Source of the DNA: Lycorma delicatula
Taxonomy: Eukaryota; Arthropoda; Insecta; Hemiptera; Fulgoridae
DNA: 64,000 nucleotides
Assembly: GCF_047948215.1 (NCBI RefSeq)
Contig: NC_134458.1
Coordinates: 141,464,036-141,528,035 of the forward strand
Reading direction: 5' to 3'
Shown here: piece after piece, positions 1-11,790 of the stretch
Layout: each line of letters begins with the position of its first letter
How positions within the stretch are numbered: position 1 is the stretch's first letter
Notes under the pieces: model-generated
Seen by the model: the letters and a program-made list of their open reading frames with translations, nothing else
Database searches by the model: none
What the model was told of the DNA's origin: nothing
Made by a program: the position numbers and the translations under genes

Positions 1-115
1 AATATGTAAAACAAATTGTTAGGGATGTAGGATGTAGAGGGTATACTGAAATGAAACGTCTAGCACTAGATAGGGAATCTTGGAGAGCTGCATCAAACCA
101 GTCAAATAACTGAAG
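1..115 (+). repeat. 3' tail of an RTE-like non-LTR retrotransposon
   Basis: The first ~100 bases closely match 55185-55275, the 3' end of the RTE-like element further right in this window, in the same orientation. The match runs from the shared start AATATGTAAAACAAATTG through CACTAGATAGGGAATCTTG. It is followed by an A-rich run near 118-130, as expected for a retroposed 3' end. The rest of the element lies off the left edge, so its length and integrity are unknown. Confidence 0.8.
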
Positions 116-1295
116 ACAAAAAAAAAAATAAGATTCATCTGTCCTAAATTGACTGTATTTGGGTGTTAACTATACTTTAATAATAAATTCAAGTAAATTT
201 GCTTTCAGAGGATATTTGCTTAGCACACAGGTGTGAAGAAAAAATATCATGTGTTGAATGCCTAAGAAATATATCAAATAAAGCACTTTCTTTTTAGAAA
301 TTAAAATTACCTTAGACTAACCAAAAATAAATATGTAATTATAAAAAAAAAAATAACTTCTACTTTTTTTCTTGTAAAAAACAGTCAACTGTATTTTTAT
401 CAGCCGACATTTCTCTAATAATGTAATCCCATTTCTATTTCTTTGTGCTTTCATAATTGAACAAAAAAATTGTCAACAGCTAACAATAAATTTTCTTACA
501 AACATGTACCAAATTTGATTGAAAGACACTATCTTGAGGAAATTGAAAATTTTTATTAAGATATTTATTTTTCAATTTAGGAATCATTTTGGGAAAAATT
601 AAAAAAAAACAAAATCTTCATCTTTTTAAATGAATTCAAAATTCATGCAAATAAAACTTTAAGTTCAGTTCCACCTGAGATATGACTCCTGACCCTTCTA
701 TCTTTTTCACTTTCCAACTCCAAACTGTAATAGCACAAATACTAGGTATACAAAATGCTAAATTTGATGATTTTTGGTCCACATACCATAGGGACCTGCC
801 TGACCTTAGAAATGAAAATAAATATGAAGAAATTAAATGTAACTTGAAGAATATGGAGCAAGAAGAAGAGGTGAATGGAAAAAGTGAAATGGTGAGAAAA
901 TTGTAATTATGGAACAAGATTAAAAAAAAACTCTAACTAGAATGTGTATAAAAATAACCACCAGAGAGTAGGAACAGACAGCAGGCACTGTATAAATGCA
1001 CAGGAGGTAGGACCAATTTATTCAAAATGGAAGGAAGTACATATTACTGATAAATTCATTGATTAGTTTATCTATATAACTAAAGAGCCATCCAAAATCA
1101 GGCAGTTAAAGGCAAAATTGATGCATCCCTGGAAATATTTGGCATATGAGAGTAATTTTAATTGAAGGTTTTCTGACTTTTACAAAGATTCTAACTCTAA
1201 ATTTTTTTAAAAGCTCTAACATTATGATTATAAATATATATTTTTAAAAATATATTTTTGTAAAAAATAATTTAATAGATCATGTTTTTTTACAG
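116..1295. other. Intronic sequence of the left PLB-like paralog, no recognised exon
   Basis: This AT-rich stretch lies upstream of the first visible exon of the left paralog and is inferred to be intron. A 74-codon open frame at 682-906 (+) and a longer antisense frame (636-917, -) overlap. Neither resembles a PLB-like exon, and neither has splice sites that would keep the reading frame. The block 660-900 is less AT-rich than its surroundings and could be a decayed transposon, but I do not recognise it. Confidence 0.4.
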
Positions 1296-1475
1296 GAAAC
1301 CACCAAAAAAAGGATTATTATGGATTCTTGAACAAGTACCAAGTTGTGTAAAAGCAGCTGACCAAACAAAGCTGTTAAAGAAAAATCGATACTGGCCAAG
1401 CTATAATATACCTTTCTACAAAAATATATTTATTTTAAATGGTAATGATGAGCTTGAAAAAAAACATGGTAAATG
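1296..1475 (+). CDS. Left PLB-like paralog, exon equivalent to exon 7
   Basis: Acceptor TTTTTTACAG just upstream, donor GT at 1476. It begins in phase 2 (one base completes a Gly codon) and ends in phase 2 inside a Trp codon. It encodes KPPKKGLLWILEQ and YWPSYNIPFYKNIF, the core of the PLB-like fold. Length 180 nt, identical to exon 7 of the right paralog. Confidence 0.9.
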
Positions 1476-4400
1476 GTAGGTAGAATCTATGGTGAAATTG
1501 TACATTACCTCGAACCAAAATTTATAGAAATTATATTAAAAAGAAACTTAAAAAAAAGAAAAACAAGTTTTACAATAATTATAATAATCTTGTTAATATT
1601 TTCATGATAAGCATTTCCTGTATTCAATCACTGAACTTCAATGAACCATATTTTATTGGTGTGCTGATAAACAGGAATGCTGATAAACAATGCAGATTTA
1701 TTCTCACAGAATCTACAGTCAGAGTTGTATAAAATTATTATGTTTTCTTTTAAGGTTATGTCAAGAAATGAAGTAACGTGTAAGAAATGCAATTCTTAGT
1801 GAAAATCAATCTCAAAATTTACTAGTCCCAAACACTATCATTACTCCATTACACAAGTCAATATACCTGTAGGATTCCTTGAGAATCTAATTATTATGAA
1901 GTAAACAATAAAAATGCACAGTTATACTTTCTCTTGTTAAATATGTAATGTCCTGTATTAAGAATAACTTTTTTATATTGATAAACAATTAAATACCACA
2001 AACTGCAGTGCTATATAATGTTTATATACTGTATCTCTATCTAGTAATAATATGATTTTTTTTTAAACTTGAATTTTAAGCTACTTTATTCATCACCTGC
2101 AAATAACATGTATTCAATTTATATTAACACTTTTTGAATTATTTATTATTTGTTTTACTAATTTTTTGGTATCTTTACAAATCTAATTTACTATCATTTC
2201 ATACATATACTATTTAATTTTTAGGCATTATATGAATTTTAACATTCGGTATTACTTAACTGTATATTTTACGATGCTGCTCTGATCAAGGCTTTACTAC
2301 AACTTTCCTTGACCCAGCCAAGCAAATACTAGGGTGGTTCCATTTTTTATTCCTGGAATAACACACCTAGTCATTCTGGCTGAGAGTAATATACTGTATT
2401 AGTATACACTGTTCAAATTAAAATGATTGATTATTCAGGTATGTACAGACTTCACCATTAATAGATGGAAGAGACTAGATGGATATAAAGTTATTAACAG
2501 ATGTCCTGTAATAGTTCTGGACCTAAACTTACGTCTAGTTGAAAGGACAATGTTCTATTTGGATTTTAGTGTCAATAAATTTTGATCTTAAGAGTCTCAT
2601 TAATGATATTGTATCAAGAGTGGTCAAACTTAATCCAGGTTTATAAAATATCATTAAACCATGCATAACCACCAATAAACAATAATATATGACTAGAAAC
2701 ACTACCACATTTATACAGAAGCTCAGAGAAAATCTTTTTTTTCAACAAATACATCTGTAATCTTTCCTAACAAGAGTAAAATTTCACTATGGATTATTTC
2801 AGTAACAACGTCAAAAAAAGAATATTTACTTAATTATTTGAATGTAGTAATTTTTTAAATGGATCTAACATTAGAATTCAGACAACAAATTCATGGAGAA
2901 AAGTTATAAACTAAAAGACGAGATAACATTTCCAACCATCAGATGGTGATATCTGTAAGGCCTTAAACCTAGATATTTTACTTTTTGAATTGCATTTACA
3001 GAAAAAACAGTTCTAGATATTAAAATTAATATTAAACTGCAAAATTATTAAACTTAAAATAATTTTTAAGTTTGATATAAAAACAATATAAAACTCTACG
3101 TTGTTGATTATCTAAAAATAATAACATAATGATGACATAATAATAATCATGGTTAATAGTAATAAATATTATAATTATTTATAATTAAAATTATTATTAT
3201 TATTATTGTTAAATTATAACAATTATACTGATCAATTGAAATGTTACAATTTCAACAGGTTTAGTTACAATGGATGTCCAAGAGCAAAGCTAATGAAACG
3301 AGATCATGAAAAAATAAAGGATCTTGATTCACTTATGACATTCATGAGGTCAAATAATTATAAAGATGACAAGCTTTCCCGATGTAATTGTACACCACCA
3401 TATAGCGCATCAAATGCAATTTCAGCCAGGTAAGGAATAAATATATAATATGATAATCATACACAATATGTTTTCCTTAGACAAGAATTTGAATTTTCCT
3501 ATCAATTGTTTAATTAATTTTAATAAATCAATACTAAATGTATTTATACTATTAATATATAAAATGGTATTCCTATCAGTGATAAGAAAATGCTAGTTAA
3601 AAATAAGAAAAAATGAGTACTGAATATACATAAATACATCTACAGGGAACTGGATCTATAAAATGTAAGAATATAAGATAAGGATAAATAACAAATGTTA
3701 AAACCATTTTCAGTAGCTTGTTTCTCGCGTATTACCAAAATTATATTAACAATAATAAATTAATACAGGTAGGTGGGAGGTTGCTTTACCATCACATTAT
3801 CCTCACCTAGCCCAACACACCAAACAACCAGCAGTTTCTCCTATCTTGCACTCTTTTGTGTTAAAATTAATTTTTTTAATGATTTAGCAGTTTTACTACA
3901 CCCTTTATGGTTCAAAAATATATCCCACCCACAATATTTAATTCATGATCAACAAAGACTTCATTAATTTTGGCAATGTTTATGTTCAAAATCTAGATTT
4001 TTATCATTATGACTTGCCATTTAATGCTTCATTCTGGTTTTATGTTACCAATTAGAAGAATCGCTAGGCTGTTTGTAAGCAAAAAATTTTTCTTTATTGT
4101 TCTTACCAAAATATTTTCTGGCTCAATTGAAATAATAAGTGGAATATCTTTTGTTATGGACTGCATTATTCCTAAATTATAATTTATTTTTTATGTAATA
4201 TAACAGATGATATTTAAGTATGGCAACAGCTTTATACTGCATATCTGAGAGATATTTGGAGGCAGAAAGAAATCGGATTCTACATAGTTGAAAAAAAAAC
4301 TACATTATGGTGAGTTTTTAATTTTTGTTTGCCATCTTAAATCAGACTTAGTTTTTTAAATAGGAAGGTGGACATATGACATATGATTTCAATTAAAAAT

Positions 4401-7400
4401 TTTACAAGAAAAACAATTATAAAACCTGTTTTTCTATTTATGCCTTCGCTATCGAGTTATAAACATTCAACGTTGGAATGACAGAAAAATCATGTTAACA
4501 ATAAAATGAGGTAAAAAGCACTGCATGAACAATTTTATCACATTTTACAGTCATAATGCATACCATAACAAACTTTAAACAGTGCTATAATACTGATAAT
4601 AATAAACAATAACTAATAATTAACAACACAATAAATTAAAAGGCTATATCAACAGATATTATTTACTTCAAATATTACAATATTTATTTTTAAATTTTAA
4701 ATAAATATTTTTGATCATAAATTACTAATGAAATAAATTTTGAAAGCATACCATTCTACAATAAATGTTCAAAATGCTTCCCCTCTAAAGCTTGGCAGTG
4801 TGCTAACTTCAAATAATATCTGTTTATAACTTGTTATATCACATCTGGTGGTACACAAGCAGATTCATCAATTATTCTTCTTTCCAATTTGTCAATGTCT
4901 GCAGGTTTTGTTTTGTGAACATGTTTCAGGTACCCCCAAAAAAAATTAATCCAGAACAGACAGGTCTGGGGACCTGGCAGGCCATTCTATGGCTCCTTTA
5001 TGACCTACCCAGTAATTTGGAAAGTGTTCACTTAAAATTTGTCGTGCCCTTAGGTAATAATGAAGTGGTGCCCCATCCTGCTGAAACCATATGTATTATT
5101 TAATTCTAGTCCAACATTTTCACGGATATTTGGTAAAATTCTATCAGCTAACAAGTTGCAGTAAGCATATCCTGTAAGATATGCTACAAGAAAAGGCCCT
5201 ACAATATAGTGGCTGACAATTCCCATCCAAACGTTCACTTTCTGAGGATGCTGTGTATGAAATTCCAACATCCATCTGGGATCTCTCCAATATTGACAGT
5301 TTTGCTTATTCACATGGCCATTTAACATAAAAATCGCTTCATAAGTAAACATTACTGAATTAGAAAAAACTGCGTTTATGTCTAACCTTGGCCACGATCA
5401 AAATACTCAATACTCAACTCAGCGATCAAAATCATCTTCTGAAAGTTCCTGCACAAGGTGTAGCTTATAAGAGGATGAAATTTATTTGTTTTAAGAATTT
5501 TTTGAACTGAAAAATAACTGACGTCATGTTGGACAACAGCTTTCTGAATTAATGAATGAGGGTCTCCAACAAAGGTCTCCAATGCATCTAATAACTTTCC
5601 ATCAACTGTGACAGTTCTTGGTCTACCAGTGCGAGGACAATTCTTTACAGTACCGGTTTCTTCAAATCGCTGTACTGTCTTTATCACAGTCTATTTACTT
5701 ACTGATTCTTTGTTTGGAAATTTATTTATTAAATAAATCACATACCTCTTGTAAAGGCTAAAGTCTTGTAAAGGTCACCATACCCATACATCAACAGAGT
5801 TATTTCAGTTTCGCTTAAAGAAGGCATTGTTATTTGAAGATTTAATAAAACTAAAGAAATGAACAAGGAAACTAATAATAAAACTTTCGCTAAAAAACAA
5901 ATTTGAACCTCTAGGCCTACAACTTAATTTTTAATAGCACTATCAAATTTTACCATTACAAATAAGTTGACATAAAAAAAAAAGGTGAAATAAGGAGTTA
6001 ATAATTTGCATTGTTTCAACATAATACAGACTCCATTGTTGTAAATTAACAGCTAATTTACTCAAGTAAATTTGTAATACATTTTTTAAATAAGTATTTC
6101 CAGTTGATTTGTTTCATTTACAATAAGTAACAAATATCAACTGATATTAACACTGAAGCCTAATTTTTATTAAAAAATAATATCAGATGATATAGCCATT
6201 TAATTTGTTGTGTTGTTAATTATTAGTTACTGCTTATTATTATCAATATCACCGTTTAAAGTTTGTTATTGTATGCATTATGAATGTAAAATGCAATAAA
6301 ATTGTTTATACAACGCTTTTTACCTCATTTCATTGTTAACACGATTTTTTCATCATTGCAAACTTGAATGCTTGTAACTCTATAACAATGGCATTAGCAA
6401 AAAAAGGGGTTTCACCACTGTTTTTGTTGTAAAATTTTAAATTGAAATCATGTGTCATATGTCCATCCACCTTCCTATTTAAAAAAATTGTTTGATACAA
6501 TATGGCGGATCCAAGATGGCGGCCAAAAATTAAAAACCAGCATAATGCAGAATTTTTTTTAACTATGTAAAACCCCATTTCTTTCTGCTTCTAAACTAAA
6601 TACCTCTCAGACATGCAGTATAAAGCTGTATAAAAAAGAAGTAGTATAAAACTCCCATACTTAAATATAACCTATATATATTTTGTAAATCTTGCAGCTC
6701 ATAGTGAAATCAAAACAGTTTTGTATTGTAAAATATTTAACTACAATACTACTGAATTTAATGTCATTATAATATTCATAGGCTATATACATACAGGTAT
6801 TTTTCAGTTGACATTTAGCACTGAACAGGTTGTCATGTTCGTGCATCACTATTCATTCAATTCAGTCATTACATCCACATATTGTTTCCAATTAACTTTT
6901 TGTAAAAGTATAATTTATACAGCATTTTTTCATTCTTTATCTGTTGGGGAGTGCTATACATGGAGCCAGATTTTTAAAAATATACATAGAAATAAACAAA
7001 TAAATTATTTTTACAATCCAGATGTTCATAAATTAAATAAAACTCTTTTCAATCATTTCTAGTGAAAGCAACTGATTACATTAAATAATAAAAAGAAATT
7101 GTTAAAAAGATTTAAAATTTTGTTTAAAAACAAATGTATACAGAAAGAAAATATCAAGTACAAAATGTAAATATTTTTTAGAAGGAAAGCCCAATAATTC
7201 ATTACAATTTTTTGTAGAATAACCAGTGTTTTTTTCCAGGTGTTGTTAATCTTTGAACATGAATACAGAATTGATGATAAAATAGATTTTTTAATTTTAA
7301 AAATTGATTTTGAGATTTCTCATCAATTTTTTGAATTGCTTTGAATATTTTATTTTGTTTTTGGTAAAGTTACAGTTTAAAATGTGGTAAGCTGTTTTTG

Positions 7401-7746
7401 TACAATCTAACAATACAACCTGCTACAAAACAAATTTTAAATAAGAATTATTATTGATGTTTATTAACATTTATTTTGTTTTTTTAGACACGATTTAAAC
7501 TTGCCTAATGGAACATATCCAATTCCTCTTCTTAGACATCGACTTGGTGGTGCAATTGATGTTAAAATGACAAGTTCTGAATTAATAAAAACTCTTCAAT
7601 TTATTGCTGTTAGTGGTCCAACTACAGGAACTGGACTTCCAGTTTTTAAATGGAGTACAAGTGGATTTGAAGGTAAACTATTGCATCTAGGACAACCAAA
7701 TGAGTGGAACTTTAAACCAGTATTAACAAATTGGACATTATTCTGA
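1296..7746 (+). CDS. Phospholipase B-like protein, left paralog (3' part; 5' exons off window)
   Basis: Last three coding exons (1296-1475, 3259-3429, 7488-7746) of a phospholipase B-like (PLBD/lama family, Phospholip_B domain) gene. All three follow AG acceptors and the internal two end at GT donors (1476, 3430). Exon lengths 180 and 171 nt and all phases equal those of exons 7 and 8 of the complete paralog at 17055-40485. The visible part encodes about 203 residues with the family motifs GLLWILEQ, YWPSYNIPFY, PRAKLMKRDH, CTPPYSASNA and SGPTTGT. It stops at TGA 7744-7746, three codons longer at the C terminus than the paralog. By eye about two thirds of residues match the paralog in the first exon. 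The family are lysosomal or secreted Ntn-type hydrolases proposed to act on lipids; the nucleophile region lies off window. No frame damage is visible, so this copy may be functional. Confidence 0.88.
1476..3258 (+). other. Intron of the left PLB-like paralog
   Basis: Bounded by a GT donor at 1476 and the acceptor TTTCAACAG ending at 3258. The content is AT-rich with poly-A/T runs and an (ATT)n-like patch at 3190-3210. No transposon or RNA gene recognised. Confidence 0.75.
3259..3429 (+). CDS. Left PLB-like paralog, exon equivalent to exon 8
   Basis: Spliced after CAACAG, donor GT at 3430, 171 nt, phase 2 at both ends exactly as in the right paralog. It encodes FSYNGCPRAKLMKRDH, SLMTFMRSNNY and CTPPYSASNAISAR, all strongly conserved between the copies. 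Confidence 0.9.
3430..4208 (+). other. Intron of the left PLB-like paralog, left of the mariner insertion
   Basis: AT-rich intronic sequence between the GT donor at 3430 and the left inverted repeat of the mariner-like element. A 64-codon open frame at 3773-3967 has no recognised similarity. Nothing else seen. Confidence 0.6.
4209..6668 (-). mobile_element. mariner/Tc1-like transposon with long terminal inverted repeats
   Basis: Two arms of roughly 460 bp, about 4209-4670 and 6172-6668, are inverted copies of each other with indels. Shared blocks include AGCTTTATACTGCAT, the GCAGAAAGAAAT block, the AGGTGGACATATGACA block, the CAACGTTGGAATGACA area and the TTAATTATTAGTTA block, each found reverse-complemented in the right arm. 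Between the arms lies a broken minus-strand transposase. Such long inverted repeats are unusual for mariner, where repeats of a few tens of bases are common. A TA target duplication could not be fixed because the outer ends have small indels. The element sits in the intron before the terminal exon of the left paralog, antisense to the gene. Confidence 0.75.
4760..5827 (-). pseudogene. mariner/Tc1-like transposase (broken)
   Basis: Reading leftward from an ATG at 5827 the frames give MPSLSETEITLL, then an HTH-like region (TVQRFEETGTVKNCPRTGRP) and HSLIQKAVVQHDVS. Next come the catalytic core pieces FMLNGHVNKQNCQYW, HPQKVNVWMGI and WFQQDGAPLH, then EWPARSPDLSVLD and a C-terminal tail ending near 4760. 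This order is that of mariner/Tc1-family DDE transposases common in arthropods. The early frame stops soon after 5745, the core is split across several frames, and an in-frame stop follows SVLD, so it cannot make a working enzyme. Confidence 0.8.
6669..7487 (+). other. Intron of the left PLB-like paralog, right of the mariner insertion
   Basis: AT-rich intronic sequence ending at the acceptor TTTTTTTAG (7487). Open frames at 6721-7062 (+) and 6661-6849 (-) are low complexity with no recognised similarity. Confidence 0.6.
7488..7746 (+). CDS. Left PLB-like paralog, terminal exon (equivalent to exon 9)
   Basis: Follows a T-rich acceptor ending TTTTTTTAG. The first base completes an Arg codon, then HDLNLPNGTYPIP, GGAIDVKMTSS, LQFIAVSGPTTGTG, PVFKWSTSGF and PNEWNFKP. 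Stop TGA at 7744-7746. The right paralog has GGATDAK in place of GGAIDVK. C terminus is NWTLF rather than SPW. Confidence 0.9.
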
Positions 7747-7748
7747 AA

Positions 7749-7754
7749 AATAAA
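7749..7754 (+). terminator. Candidate poly(A) signal of the left paralog
   Basis: AATAAA lies directly after the stop codon of the left PLB-like paralog; further AATAAA-type hexamers follow around 7830-7850. In an AT-rich genome such hexamers are frequent, so the true cleavage site cannot be chosen from sequence alone. Confidence 0.4.
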
Positions 7755-8084
7755 ACTGGGACACATCAATTTCTTTTTATTTTATGAAATTTTCATTCAA
7801 TTTCTATTTTATATAATCTTGTAGTCTAATTACAAATAAAATAAAAACTGAATTTAATTCTTATAAGGTTTATTCTTAAAAATGTTGATACCTAAATAGA
7901 AAACAAAACAGTAATCAGGTAATACATAAATAAAGTAAATAATACCTGATGGCTTTGCAACACCTTCCTCATGGAGAGTAACATTCTGGAAGTTGAAGGA
8001 CATAAGTTAGATAAATGCCAATGATAATAAATCTAGGTACACTGAACCAGTTGTTGTTGATCTCAGAAGTCAGAAATTCTGACT

Positions 8085-8132
8085 AAATAAATGCTGCACT
8101 GAATTCAGTGCAATTCAGTGCAGCATTTATTT
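8085..8132. repeat. Perfect inverted repeat (21-bp arms, 6-nt loop)
   Basis: Arms 8085-8105 and 8112-8132 are exact reverse complements around the loop CAGTGC. The loop-proximal part also reads as repeated CACTGAATT/AATTCAGTG units. No transposase or gene nearby explains it. Confidence 0.85.
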
Positions 8133-8487
8133 ATTTATTAGTTAATGACTGTAATACATAATACCACTTTAAAAATGTAATAAAAGTATGTAAAGAAAAC
8201 TAAGAAAGAGCTATCCTAACAGCTACTGAACAAATTCAAAATATAGAATTTATTAAAGAACCCACTTGCAAAAAATAAATTATTTAAAATCTAAAACAGG
8301 ATGTCCAAATTGATTACTGAACTATCACTATCGATAAGTATTGATTAAGAAACTAAACACTTAAAAAAATGATAATGAAGAATAACTAAATAAACACTCA
8401 AACAACACATAACAAGCATTTCTAGCAGTATGAATAAAGTTAAAATAATTATAACTATTAGCTAAAAAGTATGAAGTATTTTAATCT

Positions 8488-8770
8488 TTCTTTTTCCTGT
8501 TTAGCCTTCGGGAATTACTGTTCAGGTATGACTGAGGATGAATGAGTTTGATATGTATGAGTGTAAATGAAGTGTAGTCTTGTACAGTTCGACCATTCCT
8601 GAGAGGTGTGGTTAATGGAAACCCAACCATCAAAGAACACCGACATCCATGATCTAGTATTCAAATCTGTATAAAAGTAACTTGCCTTTACTAGGACGTG
8701 AACGCTGGAACTATCAACTTCCAAATCAGCTGATTTGGGAAGACGCATTCACCACTAGACCAACCTCATG
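8488..8770 (-). repeat. tRNA-derived SINE, copy 1
   Basis: Reading the minus strand from about 8770, a tRNA-like head contains TTGGTCTAGTGGTGAATGCG (A-box like), then CAAATCAGCTGATTTGG and a B-box-like GTTCACGTCC. The body contains ATTTGAATACTAGATCATGG, and the 3' part ends near AACAGGAAAAAGAAAG. The same arrangement recurs at 41220-41480. The RNA polymerase III box order and recurrence support a SINE; the source tRNA was not determined. Confidence 0.7.
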
Positions 8771-9012
8771 AGTTGAAGTATTGTAATCTAACTTCAGTAA
8801 AGCTAACTTTACAATTTTGACTGGGATTGTCTTAAACAATATTTCATTTATTTTAGTATACTCATTTTATTGTATTTCATCAGTATTTTTTTACTAGTTA
8901 TTAATTACTGTTTTTCTTCAATACTATTTTTCCTTCTAGTTTTTTTTAATATTAATTCTTATTATGACAGTTAATAGTTAAAGTAATTACCTACTTTTAG
9001 TTTTCAAGTTTT

Positions 9013-9092
<80 letters not shown>
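9013..9092. repeat. Compound microsatellite (TA)n(GA)n
   Basis: An uninterrupted TA run to about 9055 passes directly into a GA run ending at 9092. It lies inside duplication unit A; the paralogous position near 11585 has no such array. Confidence 0.95.
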
Positions 9093-9097
<5 letters not shown>

Positions 9098-9340
9098 GAA
9101 TGTTTTCCAGTTTTCAAATTTAAATAAATCAGGTTCTTATACCCTTGGTTAGGTTCTTAGGTTCTTAATTAAGGAAGGTTCTTATACCCTTGATTATTAA
9201 AACACCTAAACCTAAAACATACTAGAAAGAAATCTTTAAATAATTGTTCATTATGTTGTAGAACAATTCCAGAATTAGTACAGACCTCAGAATTAGTACA
9301 GCCCATTCTGCAAGTAATAAAATTGAAATTATTATTACCT

Positions 9341-10139
9341 GTTAAAACCTAAATTATTCTGTTTTATTTTTTCTTATTAAGGCCATAATAATTTTAATAA
9401 TCTATACATCAATTTGTTTACTACTCTTGGGACTAAATATGTAATTTCAGATTTTTTATGCAAACACAAAATACTAGTAAAATTTGCAAAAAAGTTGTAC
9501 AAAAAGCTGCTATTTAATACAAAAATTTATTTATTAACAAAAGAAAAACTAATAAATAATAGCCTTGTAGACTGACTATAGACCAAGATTTCCCAGCTGA
9601 GTAAATAATGAAATGTGTACATAATACAAAATAATTTATGAAGGAAACATTATGGTTTTGTTTTACATTATCTGTTTCAATTTTTCTTATGGCTGTAATG
9701 CACATGAGATATAACACAAGCAGCACTAATCAGATACTTTCCCTCCCTCAGATTAACAATGTTCTCTATAATGTCAGTGTCTAATGAACAGAGTGAAGGT
9801 ATCTCTTATAAAGCTGATTATCATCTTTGTGATGAGGTATCGTGCTAATGGACAACAAAATATTTGGCTAAATGAAGAGGAAAACAGGAAACCATACAAT
9901 TCTTCAATTTCCTTAAAATAAGTCATCTTCTAACAGAAGAATGTATGATTATACATTTAAAAGTTTATAATGTAGCTGCCAAAAATATTAAAACAAAGAG
10001 CACATGATAATGGTAGCAGTGCTTAATTGGTAAATTACACAATTCTTTCAGTGAAGTTTTGTCCCTATTAATAAGATTTAATAGGTTTACAGTCTTTATT
10101 GAGGCAGTTCAGTGTAAAAAAATTACAACCAAGAACCTT
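9341..10139. other. Intergenic sequence, nothing recognised
   Basis: AT-rich sequence between the two duplication units. A 70-codon minus-strand frame (9514-9726) has no recognisable similarity. Confidence 0.5.
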
Positions 10140-11790
10140 TTTACAAAAAAAAACAGATTAGCTATTATCTAAAACAGGATGTTAATTTTTTATTATTAAA
10201 CAATCATTATCAATAAATGTTAAGTAAATACTTTAAAAAAATGATAATGAAGAATAACAATGATAACTAAATAAACAACACTTATGAAATAATACAGAAC
10301 AAGTATGCGAGGTCGTATTTATAAAATTAAAATAAATCAGTAAAAAAATCTGATGTGGATACCACATGACTCCCTTTACGCCTATTAAATTACATATAAA
10401 AATTTTTGCTGCACTTTATTTAAACTTATTTCATTTGAAAGTGAGATATGATCCTCCAGTTCTTTAATAAGGTGGACAGTTACACAATTTCTAAAATATT
10501 AGTTAACATCAAATATTTATACAATTATTAATTCAACAATCTTACCTGAAATATTAGGATAGAGTAAAAGTCCCTTTATTACTCTTTAAATAAATGTATC
10601 TCTTATATCTATCTAATAAGTTTTTTTTTTTAAATTATAAAGATGTAACCATCAACAAAATGAACACAAAAACAAACAATCAGATGGTTCACCAAATCTG
10701 ATGTGGACACCATTACTTACTTGTATGCCTATTAAATTACATATACACATTTTTAAAAAATGAAAAGTATATAAAATTTTATTTCATTAATAATGTATGA
10801 TATTTTTTTCTTTTTTTTGTTGTTATTGAATTATTTACTGAAATTTTTTTATAATCGGAGGTTAATAATTATTAATAATCAATATATTTAAATTAAAAAA
10901 AGAGATGAAGTCTGATTCGAACTGATGTACCTTCCACTTATAAGATCCAAATATTTCATTAATTAATATTTCATTTGTCTGTAATTCTGGAACCAATGAA
11001 AATATGTACCACTTATGCATCGTTGAAAAACTCTCAATAAGGGCTTATTACTGCAGTTAAGAAGTTCAAAATCTGGATTTTTTTTTTGGATTTTGAGCTT
11101 TTTTGGACACTTTTGGTTCAGTCGATTGCAGTCAAAAGGGGACGTTCACAACTAGATGTTACAACAGTCCTAAATCCAAAATTTCAACATCTTACGGCTA
11201 ATCGTTTTTGAGTTATGCGAGATATGTACGTACGTAAGGCGTCACACCAAAACTAGTCAAAATGGATATTTCCAATGAAATCAGAAAACCGAATTTTTTT
11301 GCGATCACAAACTTCCTTTACTACATACAAGGAAGTAAATATTCATTAAGTTACCTTTTTAAGCTAACTTTACAGTTATTATCTAAAATAGTTCTTAAGG
11401 ATTTTTAGTATACTCATTTTATATTTCAATTGCTTTTTACTAGTGATTAATTATTATATTTGTTATAGTTCTTAATTTTTTTTTAAATACATAGTTTCTT
11501 TTACATACTAATTCCTCATCTATTGATTATCATAGTTAATTAAAATAGTCATCTGGTTTTAGACTTCTAATTTTTGTTTTTTATAAAAAGTTTTTGAACA
11601 TTTTCCAGTTTTAAAATTTACATAAATCAAGAATGATCTTAATGCCCTTGTTTATAAAAACACCAAAACTTAAACCATGCTAAAAAGAATCCTTTTAAAT
11701 ATTGTTTATTATACTGCTGAACAATTTTGAAATTAGTACTAACCTCAAGATTTACCCATTCTCCAAGTAATAAAACTGAAAAATAGTACT
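10140..11790. repeat. Local segmental duplication, unit B
   Basis: Diverged copy of unit A (8260-9340), in the same orientation. Here the homologous halves are separated by a different dispersed repeat (about 10686-11337) instead of the SINE. The right half follows the unit A order closely, including the AACACCAAAACTTAAACCAT and GAAATTAGTACTAACCTC landmarks. Confidence 0.7.
10686..11337. repeat. Dispersed repeat with SINE-like head and terminal hairpin
   Basis: Starts near AAATCTGATGTGGACACC and includes ATTAAATTACATATACAC. It has a GATTCGAAC motif at about 10914 (a B box on the minus strand) next to a T/A-rich terminator-like run. It ends in a small hairpin, ACTTCCTTTACTACATACAAGGAAGT-like, near 11312-11337. 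A partial second copy of its left end (AAATCTGATGTGGATACC ... CCTATTAAATTACATATA) is at about 10346-10402. Boundaries are approximate and the family is not named. Confidence 0.5.

Larger units (their letters stand above)
8260..9340. repeat. Local segmental duplication, unit A
   Basis: Segments 8270-8460 and 8790-9340 match 10150-10335 and 11345-11790 in the same order and orientation. Shared landmarks include CTAAAACAGGATGT, AAAAAAATGATAATGAAGAA, TTTAGTATACTCATTTTAT and TTTTCCAGTTTT. This copy is interrupted by a SINE (8488-8770) and contains a microsatellite missing from the other copy, so the two were duplicated before these changes. Confidence 0.7.

Noticed and set aside
9013..9092. Microsatellites considered as a CRISPR-like or satellite array
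   Set aside because: Plain dinucleotide runs with no spacers; no CRISPR array exists in the window, as expected for a eukaryote.
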